Position numbers and translations under genes: made by a program. This document shows, one piece after another, positions 23,402 through 31,628 of a stretch of DNA of 34,082 bases. The DNA comes from a virus: IMG/VR virus record IMGVR_UViG_3300031759_000093, positions 1-34,082 of that record. One strand, written 5' to 3'. Below the pieces are notes generated by a model that was not told the origin of the DNA, searched no databases, and saw nothing but the letters and a program-made list of their open reading frames with translations. How positions within the stretch are numbered: the first letter of the stretch is position 1; every line of letters begins with the position of its first letter.

Positions 23402-25972
23402 ATGTCAAATGTATTAACTAATAATACTACTGGTAGTATTATATTAGCACTTAACACTAATTCTCCTGGGTCTACTATTTCAATAGCCCCAGGAGCAAGT
23501 TTGTTATATAGTGATGTAGTTATTACAGACGAGGCTAATCCTAATTATAATGTTCCTCTTATTCAAGAATATATAAACTCTGGAATATTATTAAATCAAA
23601 ATCTTTCTGGTTTAACTGGTTCAGAATTACAATTGTTATCTCCAGCTAATCTTGTTATAAATATGACTACTGGAACACCCCAATTATTATCTAAAAGTGT
23701 TCCAACTAATATAGATAATCAACAAGTATTAGCTTCTAATGATATGGATGGTAAATTACAATATATTTATTATAAATCTGTTCAAGGCATGTCATTATCA
23801 ATGGATTTTGGTGCGACACAGTTTTTAATAGATAATACTAATTTATTATATCCAGATGAAATAACATCATTTGCCGTTCAAGTATATGATAGCATTAATG
23901 GTATTTTAAAACAAGTTAATCGTTTATATATTGGAACTTTAAGAGAAGGTGTTAAAACTTATACACCCGGTATAGATACAACATATGTAGATTTTGACCC
24001 TACAAATACAGCATTTGATGCTGTAAGTCCTTTATTTAAAAATGTTTTAACTACTGTTATTGAAACTGTTTCCGGACCTACTTACATAGGCGGCCCTAAT
24101 GTTATTACTGTTAATTCTACTGATACCCAATTTACAACTTTCTGCCCTACATATATTTTAGGTATAATAAATACACCATATACTTCTGGCTGTCCTATTT
24201 TTGTAGCTACGAGAACTATACAAACAACTATAACTAATAGTTTTGATACAACTGTTTCTATAACAAATCCACCACTTACCGTAACGACAAATAACGTATA
24301 TGAAACTAAAGTAGCATTTAAATATTTACACCAACAAATATATGTAAATAATACATTAACAAACACTATTCCTACAATTAATCAGCCAGTATATTTTAAT
24401 ACTGCTAATAATTGGATATTATTACAGCAAAGTTCTAATTTTACAGCAGACGTTAATATACCTAATATAATAGATATAGAAAATGTTTTTCCAACAAATA
24501 TAGTAGACGTAATTACAGAATACATCCCAACAGGTATGCTTGTTCTTACTAAATACCCAAGTGTCGAAGGCGGCCCATCTAACGCATTATATTTTATCAC
24601 TTGCTTTAATAATATAACTAATATACCAATAATATCAAGTTTAGAATTACCATCAGAACTAAAAAATATAAAACTTAAAAATATGTCATATTTATCAGAA
24701 ATAGATGGTATTAACTATGATATATTTATAACAACAGATACAGAAGTTTGGCGATATTCTTCGAATACAAGTGTTTGGGAACAATTTTTATATTTTGGAA
24801 ATGCTATAAACTATTTAAATACTGCTGTGTCTAATGGTATTTTGTCGTCAGATGGTATAGTAGGATTACAAGAGCTTTCTAATTTTATAATGTTGCCTAA
24901 AATTAATACTACAAATGCGTATGTTGGCATTTTAGGTTCTGAATTAGGGTTAACCTTTTTTAACTTAAAATTAGTAAATAATGAGTTTATTACAAACGCT
25001 AAAAATACAGTAAATAAATCAATAAATGTATCTGGCTCTGCTATAATAACTGATATTAAGTTTAATACACATGGGGAGAATATGTATGTATTTACATGTT
25101 CATATTCCTCTCAAATACCACGAACTTGGTTTAATAATAGCAGTTGTTTACAACTAATAGATAATAGTTCTAAATTAATATCAAATGTTTATTATTTAAA
25201 ACCAGATATAGAAGCTAATGGCGACTCCCCATATTATGTCACGCAAAACTCATTACAGCTAAATTATCAACCTTCTGGAGAACAGGCTTCTTATACACCT
25301 GTTTTAATATATTCTGATTATGAATATAACTTACAGTCTGCTAAATATTCATTTAAACTGTCTAACTTTGTCAATGATACTATTTTATGTAATGAATTAA
25401 CATCTACATTAGCTTATAAATATTATGTACCTTATATAACAGAACGTATTATTTCAAGTATAAGTCCAGCAGAATTGAACATATTAGAACTTAATGAGTA
25501 TAAACATGCTTTTAGTATACCCTCTATAAATAGTATTTCTATATTTTCAACTTTAGGAACACAGGTTTCCGTTTCAGAAATACAGTCTGTTGTTTTACCG
25601 GACACTTATACATATAATGGCTCGGATTACATGTATTTTGTATGTACAGATTTAACTAACTCTGTTGTAATACCAACAAGTATAATAACGCAAGAAGTTT
25701 CTGGACAATTTTCTACAACTATTACCTTTGAAAATAGCTTTTCTGGCAGTATATATTTTAATGCTTGTCAGGCACCTTCCGAAGTCTCTTTTTCTGGATT
25801 ATTTGGAATAATCGCGCATAACTTCGGAACTTATCCACAAGTCATTTTAGACAGTAGTTCTGCGGCAGTATTAAACGATATTAAATATATAGATATAAAT
25901 AGGCTTGAACTGTCCTTCAAATCTTCAGTAAATACTACAGTTCTTTTGGCAGGTCAGCCCGTATTAGAATAA
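23402..25972 (+). CDS. Large beta-rich tail protein of unknown function
   Basis: An 856-residue protein, strongly enriched in Asn, Thr, Ser, Ile and Tyr and poor in Lys, typical of fibre or adhesin beta structure. The N-terminal 60 residues resemble the N-terminal part of the preceding protein. A region around residues 430-530 has beta-propeller-like character (EVWRYSSNTSVWEQF). The C-terminal 90 residues (FSGLFGIIAHNFGTYPQVIL, VLLAGQPVLE) look like a compact tip domain. RBS AAGG is 7 bases before the ATG, and the gap to the previous gene is 7 bases. A receptor-binding or baseplate peripheral role is inferred from composition and context only. Confidence 0.75.
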   Translation: MSNVLTNNTTGSIILALNTNSPGSTISIAPGASLLYSDVVITDEANPNYNVPLIQEYINSGILLNQNLSGLTGSELQLLSPANLVINMTTGTPQLLSKSVPTNIDNQQVLASNDMDGKLQYIYYKSVQGMSLSMDFGATQFLIDNTNLLYPDEITSFAVQVYDSINGILKQVNRLYIGTLREGVKTYTPGIDTTYVDFDPTNTAFDAVSPLFKNVLTTVIETVSGPTYIGGPNVITVNSTDTQFTTFCPTYILGIINTPYTSGCPIFVATRTIQTTITNSFDTTVSITNPPLTVTTNNVYETKVAFKYLHQQIYVNNTLTNTIPTINQPVYFNTANNWILLQQSSNFTADVNIPNIIDIENVFPTNIVDVITEYIPTGMLVLTKYPSVEGGPSNALYFITCFNNITNIPIISSLELPSELKNIKLKNMSYLSEIDGINYDIFITTDTEVWRYSSNTSVWEQFLYFGNAINYLNTAVSNGILSSDGIVGLQELSNFIMLPKINTTNAYVGILGSELGLTFFNLKLVNNEFITNAKNTVNKSINVSGSAIITDIKFNTHGENMYVFTCSYSSQIPRTWFNNSSCLQLIDNSSKLISNVYYLKPDIEANGDSPYYVTQNSLQLNYQPSGEQASYTPVLIYSDYEYNLQSAKYSFKLSNFVNDTILCNELTSTLAYKYYVPYITERIISSISPAELNILELNEYKHAFSIPSINSISIFSTLGTQVSVSEIQSVVLPDTYTYNGSDYMYFVCTDLTNSVVIPTSIITQEVSGQFSTTITFENSFSGSIYFNACQAPSEVSFSGLFGIIAHNFGTYPQVILDSSSAAVLNDIKYIDINRLELSFKSSVNTTVLLAGQPVLE

Positions 25973-25985
25973 TTGTTTTGATAGA

Positions 25986-25999
25986 AATAAGTTTATAGG
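25986..25999 (+). promoter_or_regulatory. Leader motif and RBS before the first DNRP-type protein
   Basis: AATAAGTTTATAGG lies 7 bases before the ATG at 26007, a variant of the recurrent motif. ATAGGT gives the RBS. Confidence 0.35.
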
Positions 26000-26006
26000 T
26001 AAAATA

Positions 26007-27272
26007 ATGACAACTTCCTCATCTTCAGTTCCAGTTTTAGGCCCAGTATTATATTTTACATCAACAGATGGTTATTCTTACGATGTAGATAATAGGCCAT
26101 TATCTAATTTAGATACAAATATTAGACACATAAATACTTCTCTTGTTGGTATAGGATATGGTGAACACGCTTCTTTAGCTGGCGGCCAATTAGCTCCTGG
26201 AACAGTAGTTTCTTTAGCACCAAATGGAGCTATTTTTTATCCAATTACAGTCCCCTCTGTTAATTTAATGCAGAATATTGTTGGCCTTGTTATTGGAGCT
26301 ACAGACTCCGGTTTAAATAGAGTTATTTGGTCTTCAAAGCATTTAGATTTAGATGTTATTGGTTTAACTTCGATAACTGCTGGACAAGCTTCTGGTAGCT
26401 ATTTAACTACGCAATCTGGTGGTAATGGAGCTATTGTTGTAAAAACAACACCAAATACAACAACAGACTATATTTTAGGTAGAATTAAAAACGGACCATA
26501 TATCGAAGTTAATACAGCAGCAGAACTTATTGCTAATGATGCTTCTATAGCAGTAAATAATGCTGTATTAGATAATCATGCTAATATGTATGGTTTTACA
26601 AGATTAAGAAACTTATTAATGTATATTGATATGGGAGTCACTCCTATGCAATATATTAAAAGAACTGTTAGACAGTCTGATTATTATGGAGTAAGCTCTG
26701 TTGTAAATCCAATGAACGTTGGGCTATCTTCTGATTTAACTACTATAGCTCCGCTGTCTTCCGACTCTACTGTCTATGGTAGCGCTCTTGATAATAAAGT
26801 AATCAAAGAAAGTTATACAAGTTATATAAATACTGGAGTTTCTCCATCAGATTCCGTATCTGTAAGTGGAGTAGCAAGCACTTGGTCTTCTATTGTATAC
26901 GCAACTGCTCTTCCTTATAGTTATAATTCTCAAAACTACGAACTTCAACAAATTGCCTCTACTGGTGGATTTGATTATAGTTCTAACGTTCAGTTATTTA
27001 AAAACTTTCAAATTGATAAATACTATCAATATAATAAAACAATTTCTGCTAACCTTGTTGGTAAAATAGCAGCTACTGCTACAGTATTTAATCCATTAAA
27101 TATTTCGGGCCAAGGTGGAGAAACTACCAGAACTATAGTTTGGGACTTCTTCTCTTATAGTATTTCTGGATTAGAAACATATAAATATAGAGTAATAACA
27201 AATGGACAGTCCTCTGAAACTGCTTTGTTATCCAGCACAGGAATATTCCCATCCGTATTAATAACGATTTAA
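26007..27272 (+). CDS. Tail/baseplate protein with N-terminal YDVDNRPLxxLD motif
   Basis: A 421-residue protein. After a short Ser-rich start, residues 25-39 read YDVDNRPLSNLDTNI. The fibre-like protein at 28392 has the same motif (DVDNRPLLDIQNNI), and a divergent form occurs at 30996. After it both share a QLxxG region leading to a short hydrophobic strand (FYPI here, LIPI there). The middle is beta-type with GASDSGLNRVI-like segments, and around residues 180-220 there is a helical part (LRNLLMYIDMGVTPMQYIKR). It probably docks a fibre or wedge part to the baseplate through the shared N-terminal module. The family is not identified by me, and the role is inferred from its neighbours. Confidence 0.7.
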   Translation: MTTSSSSVPVLGPVLYFTSTDGYSYDVDNRPLSNLDTNIRHINTSLVGIGYGEHASLAGGQLAPGTVVSLAPNGAIFYPITVPSVNLMQNIVGLVIGATDSGLNRVIWSSKHLDLDVIGLTSITAGQASGSYLTTQSGGNGAIVVKTTPNTTTDYILGRIKNGPYIEVNTAAELIANDASIAVNNAVLDNHANMYGFTRLRNLLMYIDMGVTPMQYIKRTVRQSDYYGVSSVVNPMNVGLSSDLTTIAPLSSDSTVYGSALDNKVIKESYTSYINTGVSPSDSVSVSGVASTWSSIVYATALPYSYNSQNYELQQIASTGGFDYSSNVQLFKNFQIDKYYQYNKTISANLVGKIAATATVFNPLNISGQGGETTRTIVWDFFSYSISGLETYKYRVITNGQSSETALLSSTGIFPSVLITI

Positions 27273-27282
27273 CAGAGTTTAC

Positions 27283-28071
27283 ATGTCAAACATGATACAA
27301 CCAGCTTTTGATTTAAAGACATTACTACCACCATTCCATACGCATAAACTACCATCAGCTGGCTTTTTCTCTGAAACTCCCGCAGAAATAAATATTCGTG
27401 GTCTTACCATCAGAGAATTAAAGCATTTAACAGCTTCTGGAAGATTAGATAAGAAAGTATTTGACCAAACTATTGCTTCTTGCGTTAAAGAAACTATAGA
27501 TTTTTCAAACTTATTATTACAAGATTATAATTATATTGTATATTTAACAAGACTTTATACTTCTGGTTCTGAAGCCAGTGGTGCCAAACGGTGTGAAAAT
27601 CCACAATGCGGTACTAAATACAATTTTAAATACGATTTAACAGAACACGCAGAGACAACATTTTTGGAAGAAGTTTTACCAATATCTAAAACTGTTATTT
27701 TACCAAGATTTAAAGAACGTTTTGGATATGAAGTAGTAGCAGAAGTTAAACCACTAACCCGTGGAGATTATCTAAAAATAGATAAAGCTATTCAGCAAGC
27801 GGCAGACCAAGCAGCCAAGACTGGACAACCTATGTCCAGCTACCCTCTTACCGAGCTTCTAAAGGCCCATATCATGTCGATATCAGGTTTGCCTGCCCAA
27901 GTACCCAAAGAACAGCTTCTGGACTATTTAGACCCATCAGAGGCTAATTTAATAACATCAGCATACCCAGATGATAATTTTGGTTTATCTGGTAAGGCTA
28001 TTACTATTTGTCCAGTTTGTAAGACAGAACAGGAGTTCGTGATTCCGTTCACGGACATCTTTTTTCAATAG
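27283..28071 (+). CDS. Baseplate hub assembly protein, gp26/gp51-like, with zinc-ribbon cysteines
   Basis: A 262-residue protein resembling the T4 baseplate protein family of gp26 and gp51. It has an N-terminal PPFHTHKLPSAG segment, an INIRGLTIRELKHLT helix and a C-terminal CPVC. Cys104, Cys109, Cys243 and Cys246 (CENPQC and CPVC) form a likely zinc ribbon. The reading frame ends at TAG 28069-28071, two codons after a TTTTTTC run at 28060-28066. The +1 frame is open from 28043 to 28333 with protein-like sequence, so a frameshifted long form of about 349 residues is likely. The pattern recalls the G/GT tail chaperones of lambda-like phages. It probably helps to assemble the hub. Confidence 0.7.
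   Translation: MSNMIQPAFDLKTLLPPFHTHKLPSAGFFSETPAEINIRGLTIRELKHLTASGRLDKKVFDQTIASCVKETIDFSNLLLQDYNYIVYLTRLYTSGSEASGAKRCENPQCGTKYNFKYDLTEHAETTFLEEVLPISKTVILPRFKERFGYEVVAEVKPLTRGDYLKIDKAIQQAADQAAKTGQPMSSYPLTELLKAHIMSISGLPAQVPKEQLLDYLDPSEANLITSAYPDDNFGLSGKAITICPVCKTEQEFVIPFTDIFFQ
28060..28066 (+). promoter_or_regulatory. Candidate frameshift slippery site TTTTTTC
   Basis: In the gp26-like frame this reads TTT TTT C, with CAA TAG following. A tRNA-Phe (anticodon GAA) can slip +1 from TTT to TTC. A -2 slip gives the same frame. A -1 slip would hit a stop within five codons, so only +1 or -2 explains the downstream frame. Confidence 0.55.
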
Positions 28072-28333
28072 TTTCTTAAACCTTGATATTCCTATTACCC
28101 AAGAGTACTATAACGTTATCGAATCAATTTTATTAGAGTTTTTTCATAATGGATTAACATATAAAGATATAATACAACTTCAAGTTTTTTTAAGAGTAGT
28201 TTTAAAAATGGAGTTTATGTATACAGATTTTGCTACACCAATAGATTTTATGAATTACTATAGTGTAGCAGAAGAGATTGAAAGAAAAAAACAAGAAGAA
28301 ATAGAAAACAGCAAAAGAGAGCAATATAAATAA
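28067..28333 (+). CDS. Frameshift-encoded C-terminal extension of the gp26-like protein
   Basis: 88 residues in the +1 frame relative to 27283-28071. The frame is open from 28043, upstream of the slip site, with no ATG, GTG or TTG start before ATG 28208. The sequence is protein-like: LDIPITQEYYNVIESILLEF, then GLTYKDIIQLQVFLRVVLKM, then an acidic and Lys-rich helix at the end (EEIERKKQEEIENSK). About 55 sense codons before the first ATG in this AT-rich DNA would be unusual by chance. It may instead be a separate 41-residue protein from 28208, which has TAAGAG upstream. The long fusion is preferred and would act as a tail chaperone or bind the tape measure or hub. Confidence 0.6.
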   Translation, partial: NSFLNLDIPITQEYYNVIESILLEFFHNGLTYKDIIQLQVFLRVVLKMEFMYTDFATPIDFMNYYSVAEEIERKKQEEIENSKREQYK

Positions 28334-28334
28334 T

Positions 28335-28359
28335 ATGGGCCTGTCTGGCCCATTATTAT
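28335..28359 (+). terminator. Intrinsic terminator-like hairpin after the gp26-like gene
   Basis: ATGGGCC (28335-28341) pairs perfectly with GGCCCAT (28347-28353) with a 5-nt loop. The following TATTATATA is AT-rich but not a clean T-run, so termination may be partial. Confidence 0.55.
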
Positions 28360-28367
28360 ATAAGGGT

Positions 28368-28380
28368 AATTAATTTTGAG
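28368..28380 (+). promoter_or_regulatory. Degenerate leader motif before the fibre-like gene
   Basis: AATTAATTTTGAG resembles the recurrent AATTAASTT leader motif and lies 12 bases before the ATG at 28392, after a terminator-like hairpin. Confidence 0.25.
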
Positions 28381-28391
28381 TGAGACTTTTC

Positions 28392-30989
28392 ATGCCAATA
28401 AATCTAAAACCTGTTAATGTTTATCAAGAGTTTGAACCATACGATGTTGATGTAGACAATAGACCACTATTAGATATACAAAACAATATTCAAGAAATAG
28501 TAGGTTTATTAGAAAACTCTGGCTTTTATTCTGAAATAGCGGCAGATCCTTCTCAACTACCGGCTGGCGGATTTTCTACATTTACTTGTGCTTGTATTGG
28601 TACAAATAGCTTATTAATCCCAATAGACATATCTAAATCTATTATTGAAATTGATTATACTACCTTGCCAATTGTATTAATTCTTGGATATAATATAGAT
28701 ACAAACACTTATCAATGTCTATCCTTTTCTGCTGGCATAACTTTAACCAGCAAATTCGCATCCTTTGTTTCTGGTTCTCAAGGAAGATTATTAAAAGTTG
28801 GCCCTGGCGGTGTTTTAGTTGACCAAATGTACTATGATTTGGCTTATGCTTCGTCTGGTTATCAATCTTTATACGTTGGTAAAATATTAGGCCCTAATAG
28901 TATAGTTTTTGGTGGAAACCAAGTTAGTATTTTAGGAAATAATTTTTATTTAGCTAAAAATAGAGACGACTCGACTTCTGGATTAATAACAGTTCAAAGA
29001 GCTAATTCTACTTCGAACACAGTATTTAAGTCTGTAAACATTAATGATGTAGGCTCTTCTTATAATTATGCTGAATATGTTAATAGTTATGGAGCTATAA
29101 GTTCTAATTCTTATTCTGTACCAATATATTTTTCTTCTTCGGAATTAGATTTTGACCAATCTACTGGATTATTTTTAGCTCCGGTATTAGAAGCTCAACT
29201 TAATGAAATACACTTTTTAACCCCTTCCATAACTACTTTCACAGGGGCTTCTCAAACATATTTAACAGCTGGTATAAATGTAAGAAGTTTATTAGATTTT
29301 ACTTCTTTAAACTTAATACATACTTCAACATATTCAAATAGCATATCAGAATTAACACAAGATATTAGCACTAAACTTATTTTTCAAGATAGAGTTTCCT
29401 CTACTCCAGTTCCTATTGGTTTACAATTTAATAATACTCCTATAACTGTAGGAGATAAAATACTTGCTTCAACAAACCAACCAGCTAATCTATTACCAAT
29501 TACTGATACTACCGGTATTACTATTGCTGATTATTTTAACACCGCCGGTGGTTATATTGGCGGTGTCCAGGATAATTCTGCTCTAACTACTACAAGGAAT
29601 ACAGTATCACAAGACCAATTAATACAATCAAATGCTAATTTTACTACAAACGGCATAAATGATTATTCTAACAGTTTTACTTTACTAATTTCTGCTAAAT
29701 CAAATACGTCTATACCATCAAATATTGCTCTTTCTTCTGATGGATATATTAATTTAAGTTCTGGTAATGGTATTTTAACAAACCAAAAAAATCCTGTATT
29801 AGATGCTGAACTAACTTCAAAAAAATATGTAGATACTAAGGTATTGAGTATAGCATCTTCTGCTAATACAAAAGTTCCTTTAACTGGAACAACTAATAAA
29901 GACGCCTCTGGAAATATATCTACTGCTCCAATTACAGGTAAACTTGATTTTGATGTCACTAACAGCCAAATATCAACTTCACAAGTATTAGTATTTAATA
30001 GTATAAATACAGCAGATATTTTATCCGCAAATCCCATTAATGTTTTTCAATCTGATGGGACAGATTATCAAATTGTAAAGGTAGGAAATACTGCTTGGAA
30101 CACATCAAACAGCGTTTTAACTAATTTACAAGGAATTAGAGAAGCCGTAAGTAAAGATTTTTTATACAGTTATTACGAACAAGTTTCTTCAACTGGAGCT
30201 TTTGTACAAACATCTCCAGCTAATCCAACTATACCACAAAATATAACTGGACAAATAACTATTACAGGCGCTCCTGGAGATACTGGTGTCCAACTTGAGT
30301 TAGAAAATGTGTTGTCTGATAGTGTTAATTTAAGGTTAACTACTACAACAGGCTCCCCAGTTGATTTTACTATGGATAATAGTGCTTTAACTATAAGTTC
30401 TCCATTAGCTCCAGTATTATTAACAAGAGCTTCTGTAAATACTGATGCCGCATTATCTATCCCAACAAAAGGTTATGTAGATGCCGCAGTTGCTTCCGTA
30501 ACAGCCGCTACAGTAACTCCGTTTTATGCTATTTGGAACCAAAAAAATGCTCCTGGTTCTCTTATAACTGTAGGTAGTATTACGTATTCTTGTGCTTTTG
30601 CTACTTCTGGAACAGACGCTGGAGCAGATACGCAAACTAATTTATCTTCGTTATTTACACCAGGAGCTGGTGGTTTACTATATAAAGCATCTAATGCTCA
30701 TCCAATAGTATTACAAATAAACGCTGGAGCTTCTTGGTATCAACAGGTAGGTCCTGGAGGCGGAAACCAGCAGTGGAGAACAAGTTGTAATATTTTAGTA
30801 AATACTACTATTGTTGCGTCATCCGAGGAACAATTTTCTGGTTCACTTTCCGCAAGACCAACCTCTTCTGTATCATCTATTGTAGTATTAAATCCTGGAG
30901 ATACGTTAGTTGTTGGTGCTAAAGTTAATAGCGATTTAACTGGAACAAACGCTATTGACCAATATTTAAGTATGGCAAGAATAGGATAA
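28392..30989 (+). CDS. Tail fibre-like protein
   Basis: An 865-residue protein. Residues 17-32 read YDVDVDNRPLLDIQNN, the same motif as the protein at 26007. The long middle is beta-rich (Ser, Thr, Asn, Ile). Two TKxYVD-type motifs, SKKYVDTKV and TKGYVDAAV, are common in trimeric phage tail fibres. The C-terminal 150 residues (after TPFYAIWNQKNAPGS, with GASWYQQVGPGGGNQQWRTS and VVLNPGDTLVVGAKV) look like a globular tip domain of the TNF/C1q-like jelly-roll kind. I choose ATG 28392 rather than GTG 28380 because GTGAG lies 8 bases before it. It is probably a fibre anchored to the baseplate through its N-terminus. Confidence 0.75.
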   Translation: MPINLKPVNVYQEFEPYDVDVDNRPLLDIQNNIQEIVGLLENSGFYSEIAADPSQLPAGGFSTFTCACIGTNSLLIPIDISKSIIEIDYTTLPIVLILGYNIDTNTYQCLSFSAGITLTSKFASFVSGSQGRLLKVGPGGVLVDQMYYDLAYASSGYQSLYVGKILGPNSIVFGGNQVSILGNNFYLAKNRDDSTSGLITVQRANSTSNTVFKSVNINDVGSSYNYAEYVNSYGAISSNSYSVPIYFSSSELDFDQSTGLFLAPVLEAQLNEIHFLTPSITTFTGASQTYLTAGINVRSLLDFTSLNLIHTSTYSNSISELTQDISTKLIFQDRVSSTPVPIGLQFNNTPITVGDKILASTNQPANLLPITDTTGITIADYFNTAGGYIGGVQDNSALTTTRNTVSQDQLIQSNANFTTNGINDYSNSFTLLISAKSNTSIPSNIALSSDGYINLSSGNGILTNQKNPVLDAELTSKKYVDTKVLSIASSANTKVPLTGTTNKDASGNISTAPITGKLDFDVTNSQISTSQVLVFNSINTADILSANPINVFQSDGTDYQIVKVGNTAWNTSNSVLTNLQGIREAVSKDFLYSYYEQVSSTGAFVQTSPANPTIPQNITGQITITGAPGDTGVQLELENVLSDSVNLRLTTTTGSPVDFTMDNSALTISSPLAPVLLTRASVNTDAALSIPTKGYVDAAVASVTAATVTPFYAIWNQKNAPGSLITVGSITYSCAFATSGTDAGADTQTNLSSLFTPGAGGLLYKASNAHPIVLQINAGASWYQQVGPGGGNQQWRTSCNILVNTTIVASSEEQFSGSLSARPTSSVSSIVVLNPGDTLVVGAKVNSDLTGTNAIDQYLSMARIG

Positions 30990-30995
30990 TTAAAA

Positions 30996-31628
30996 ATGGA
31001 TAATAAGATTGTACATTATAGCGCTTCTCAAACAATACCAGACGCAGAGTTTTTACCTCTTTTACGAGATGAAGCTCCTTATTATGGTAATTTAAATAGA
31101 CCAGCTCAATCTGCTTTTGATTTAGCCAGTACTGTAGCTGAATTACAATCTTGGGGTGGATTAGTTAGTATTGTAAATCCAGCAAATCAAACACATGTTT
31201 TTCAATTATATGAAATTGGTAGAATACAAGATGGAGAAACTCTGGTAGCTTCGACAATAACAGACCCTCCTTATAGCAGATATGGTATTGTAGTTGCGGA
31301 AGCAGAGTTTAATCCAATTTCTGGGTTATATTCAAATATAGTAGTATGTACTTTCTGCCCAAACTTTGTATATCCTGTAGCGCCTCTTTGGACTGGTGAT
31401 GCTAATGGAGAATATTTGTATCTTAATGTCCCTAATTCAGACGCTACATATTTAACAAGCACTCCAGGAATAAGCAGCGGAAATATTTCAAGAGCACCAT
31501 TAGCAGTTAAAACGGGAACAAACACTATATTCTTTTCTGGAACAGCAAGATTATTTGGTATAAATACAGGAATAGTTTTATCTGGCCCAACTGGTGCTAC
31601 TGGCCCAACTGGTGCTACTGGTGTATAA
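30996..31628 (+). CDS. Tail protein with N-terminal NRP motif and collagen-like C-terminal repeats
   Basis: A 210-residue protein. Residues 29-50 (YYGNLNRPAQSAFDLASTVAEL) look like a divergent copy of the DNRPL motif of the two neighbouring proteins. The middle is beta-rich (GIVVAEAEFNP, NGEYLYLNV). The end is GPTGATGPTGATGV, collagen-type Gly-X-Y triplets encoded by two identical 18-bp units. Collagen-like ends usually form triple helices in trimeric fibres. The gene overlaps the next by one base (TAATG). It is probably a short fibre or adaptor that passes its trimer axis to a partner. Confidence 0.65.
   Translation: MDNKIVHYSASQTIPDAEFLPLLRDEAPYYGNLNRPAQSAFDLASTVAELQSWGGLVSIVNPANQTHVFQLYEIGRIQDGETLVASTITDPPYSRYGIVVAEAEFNPISGLYSNIVVCTFCPNFVYPVAPLWTGDANGEYLYLNVPNSDATYLTSTPGISSGNISRAPLAVKTGTNTIFFSGTARLFGINTGIVLSGPTGATGPTGATGV
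31584..31619 (+). repeat. Tandem 18-bp repeat coding Gly-Pro-Thr-Gly-Ala-Thr
   Basis: GGCCCAACTGGTGCTACT occurs twice in direct succession (31584-31601, 31602-31619). It is a short collagen-like tract at the end of the upstream gene, and may vary in copy number among relatives. Confidence 0.9.

Noticed and set aside
28069-28071. TAG read through as a sense codon (alternative genetic code)
   Set aside because: In the zero frame a TGA follows four codons later. The gene at 1882 also ends in TAG, and most genes end in TAA, so the standard code fits.
29663-30037. 124-codon minus-strand ORF opposite the fibre gene
   Set aside because: A shadow of the + strand coding frame with no RBS or promoter context.
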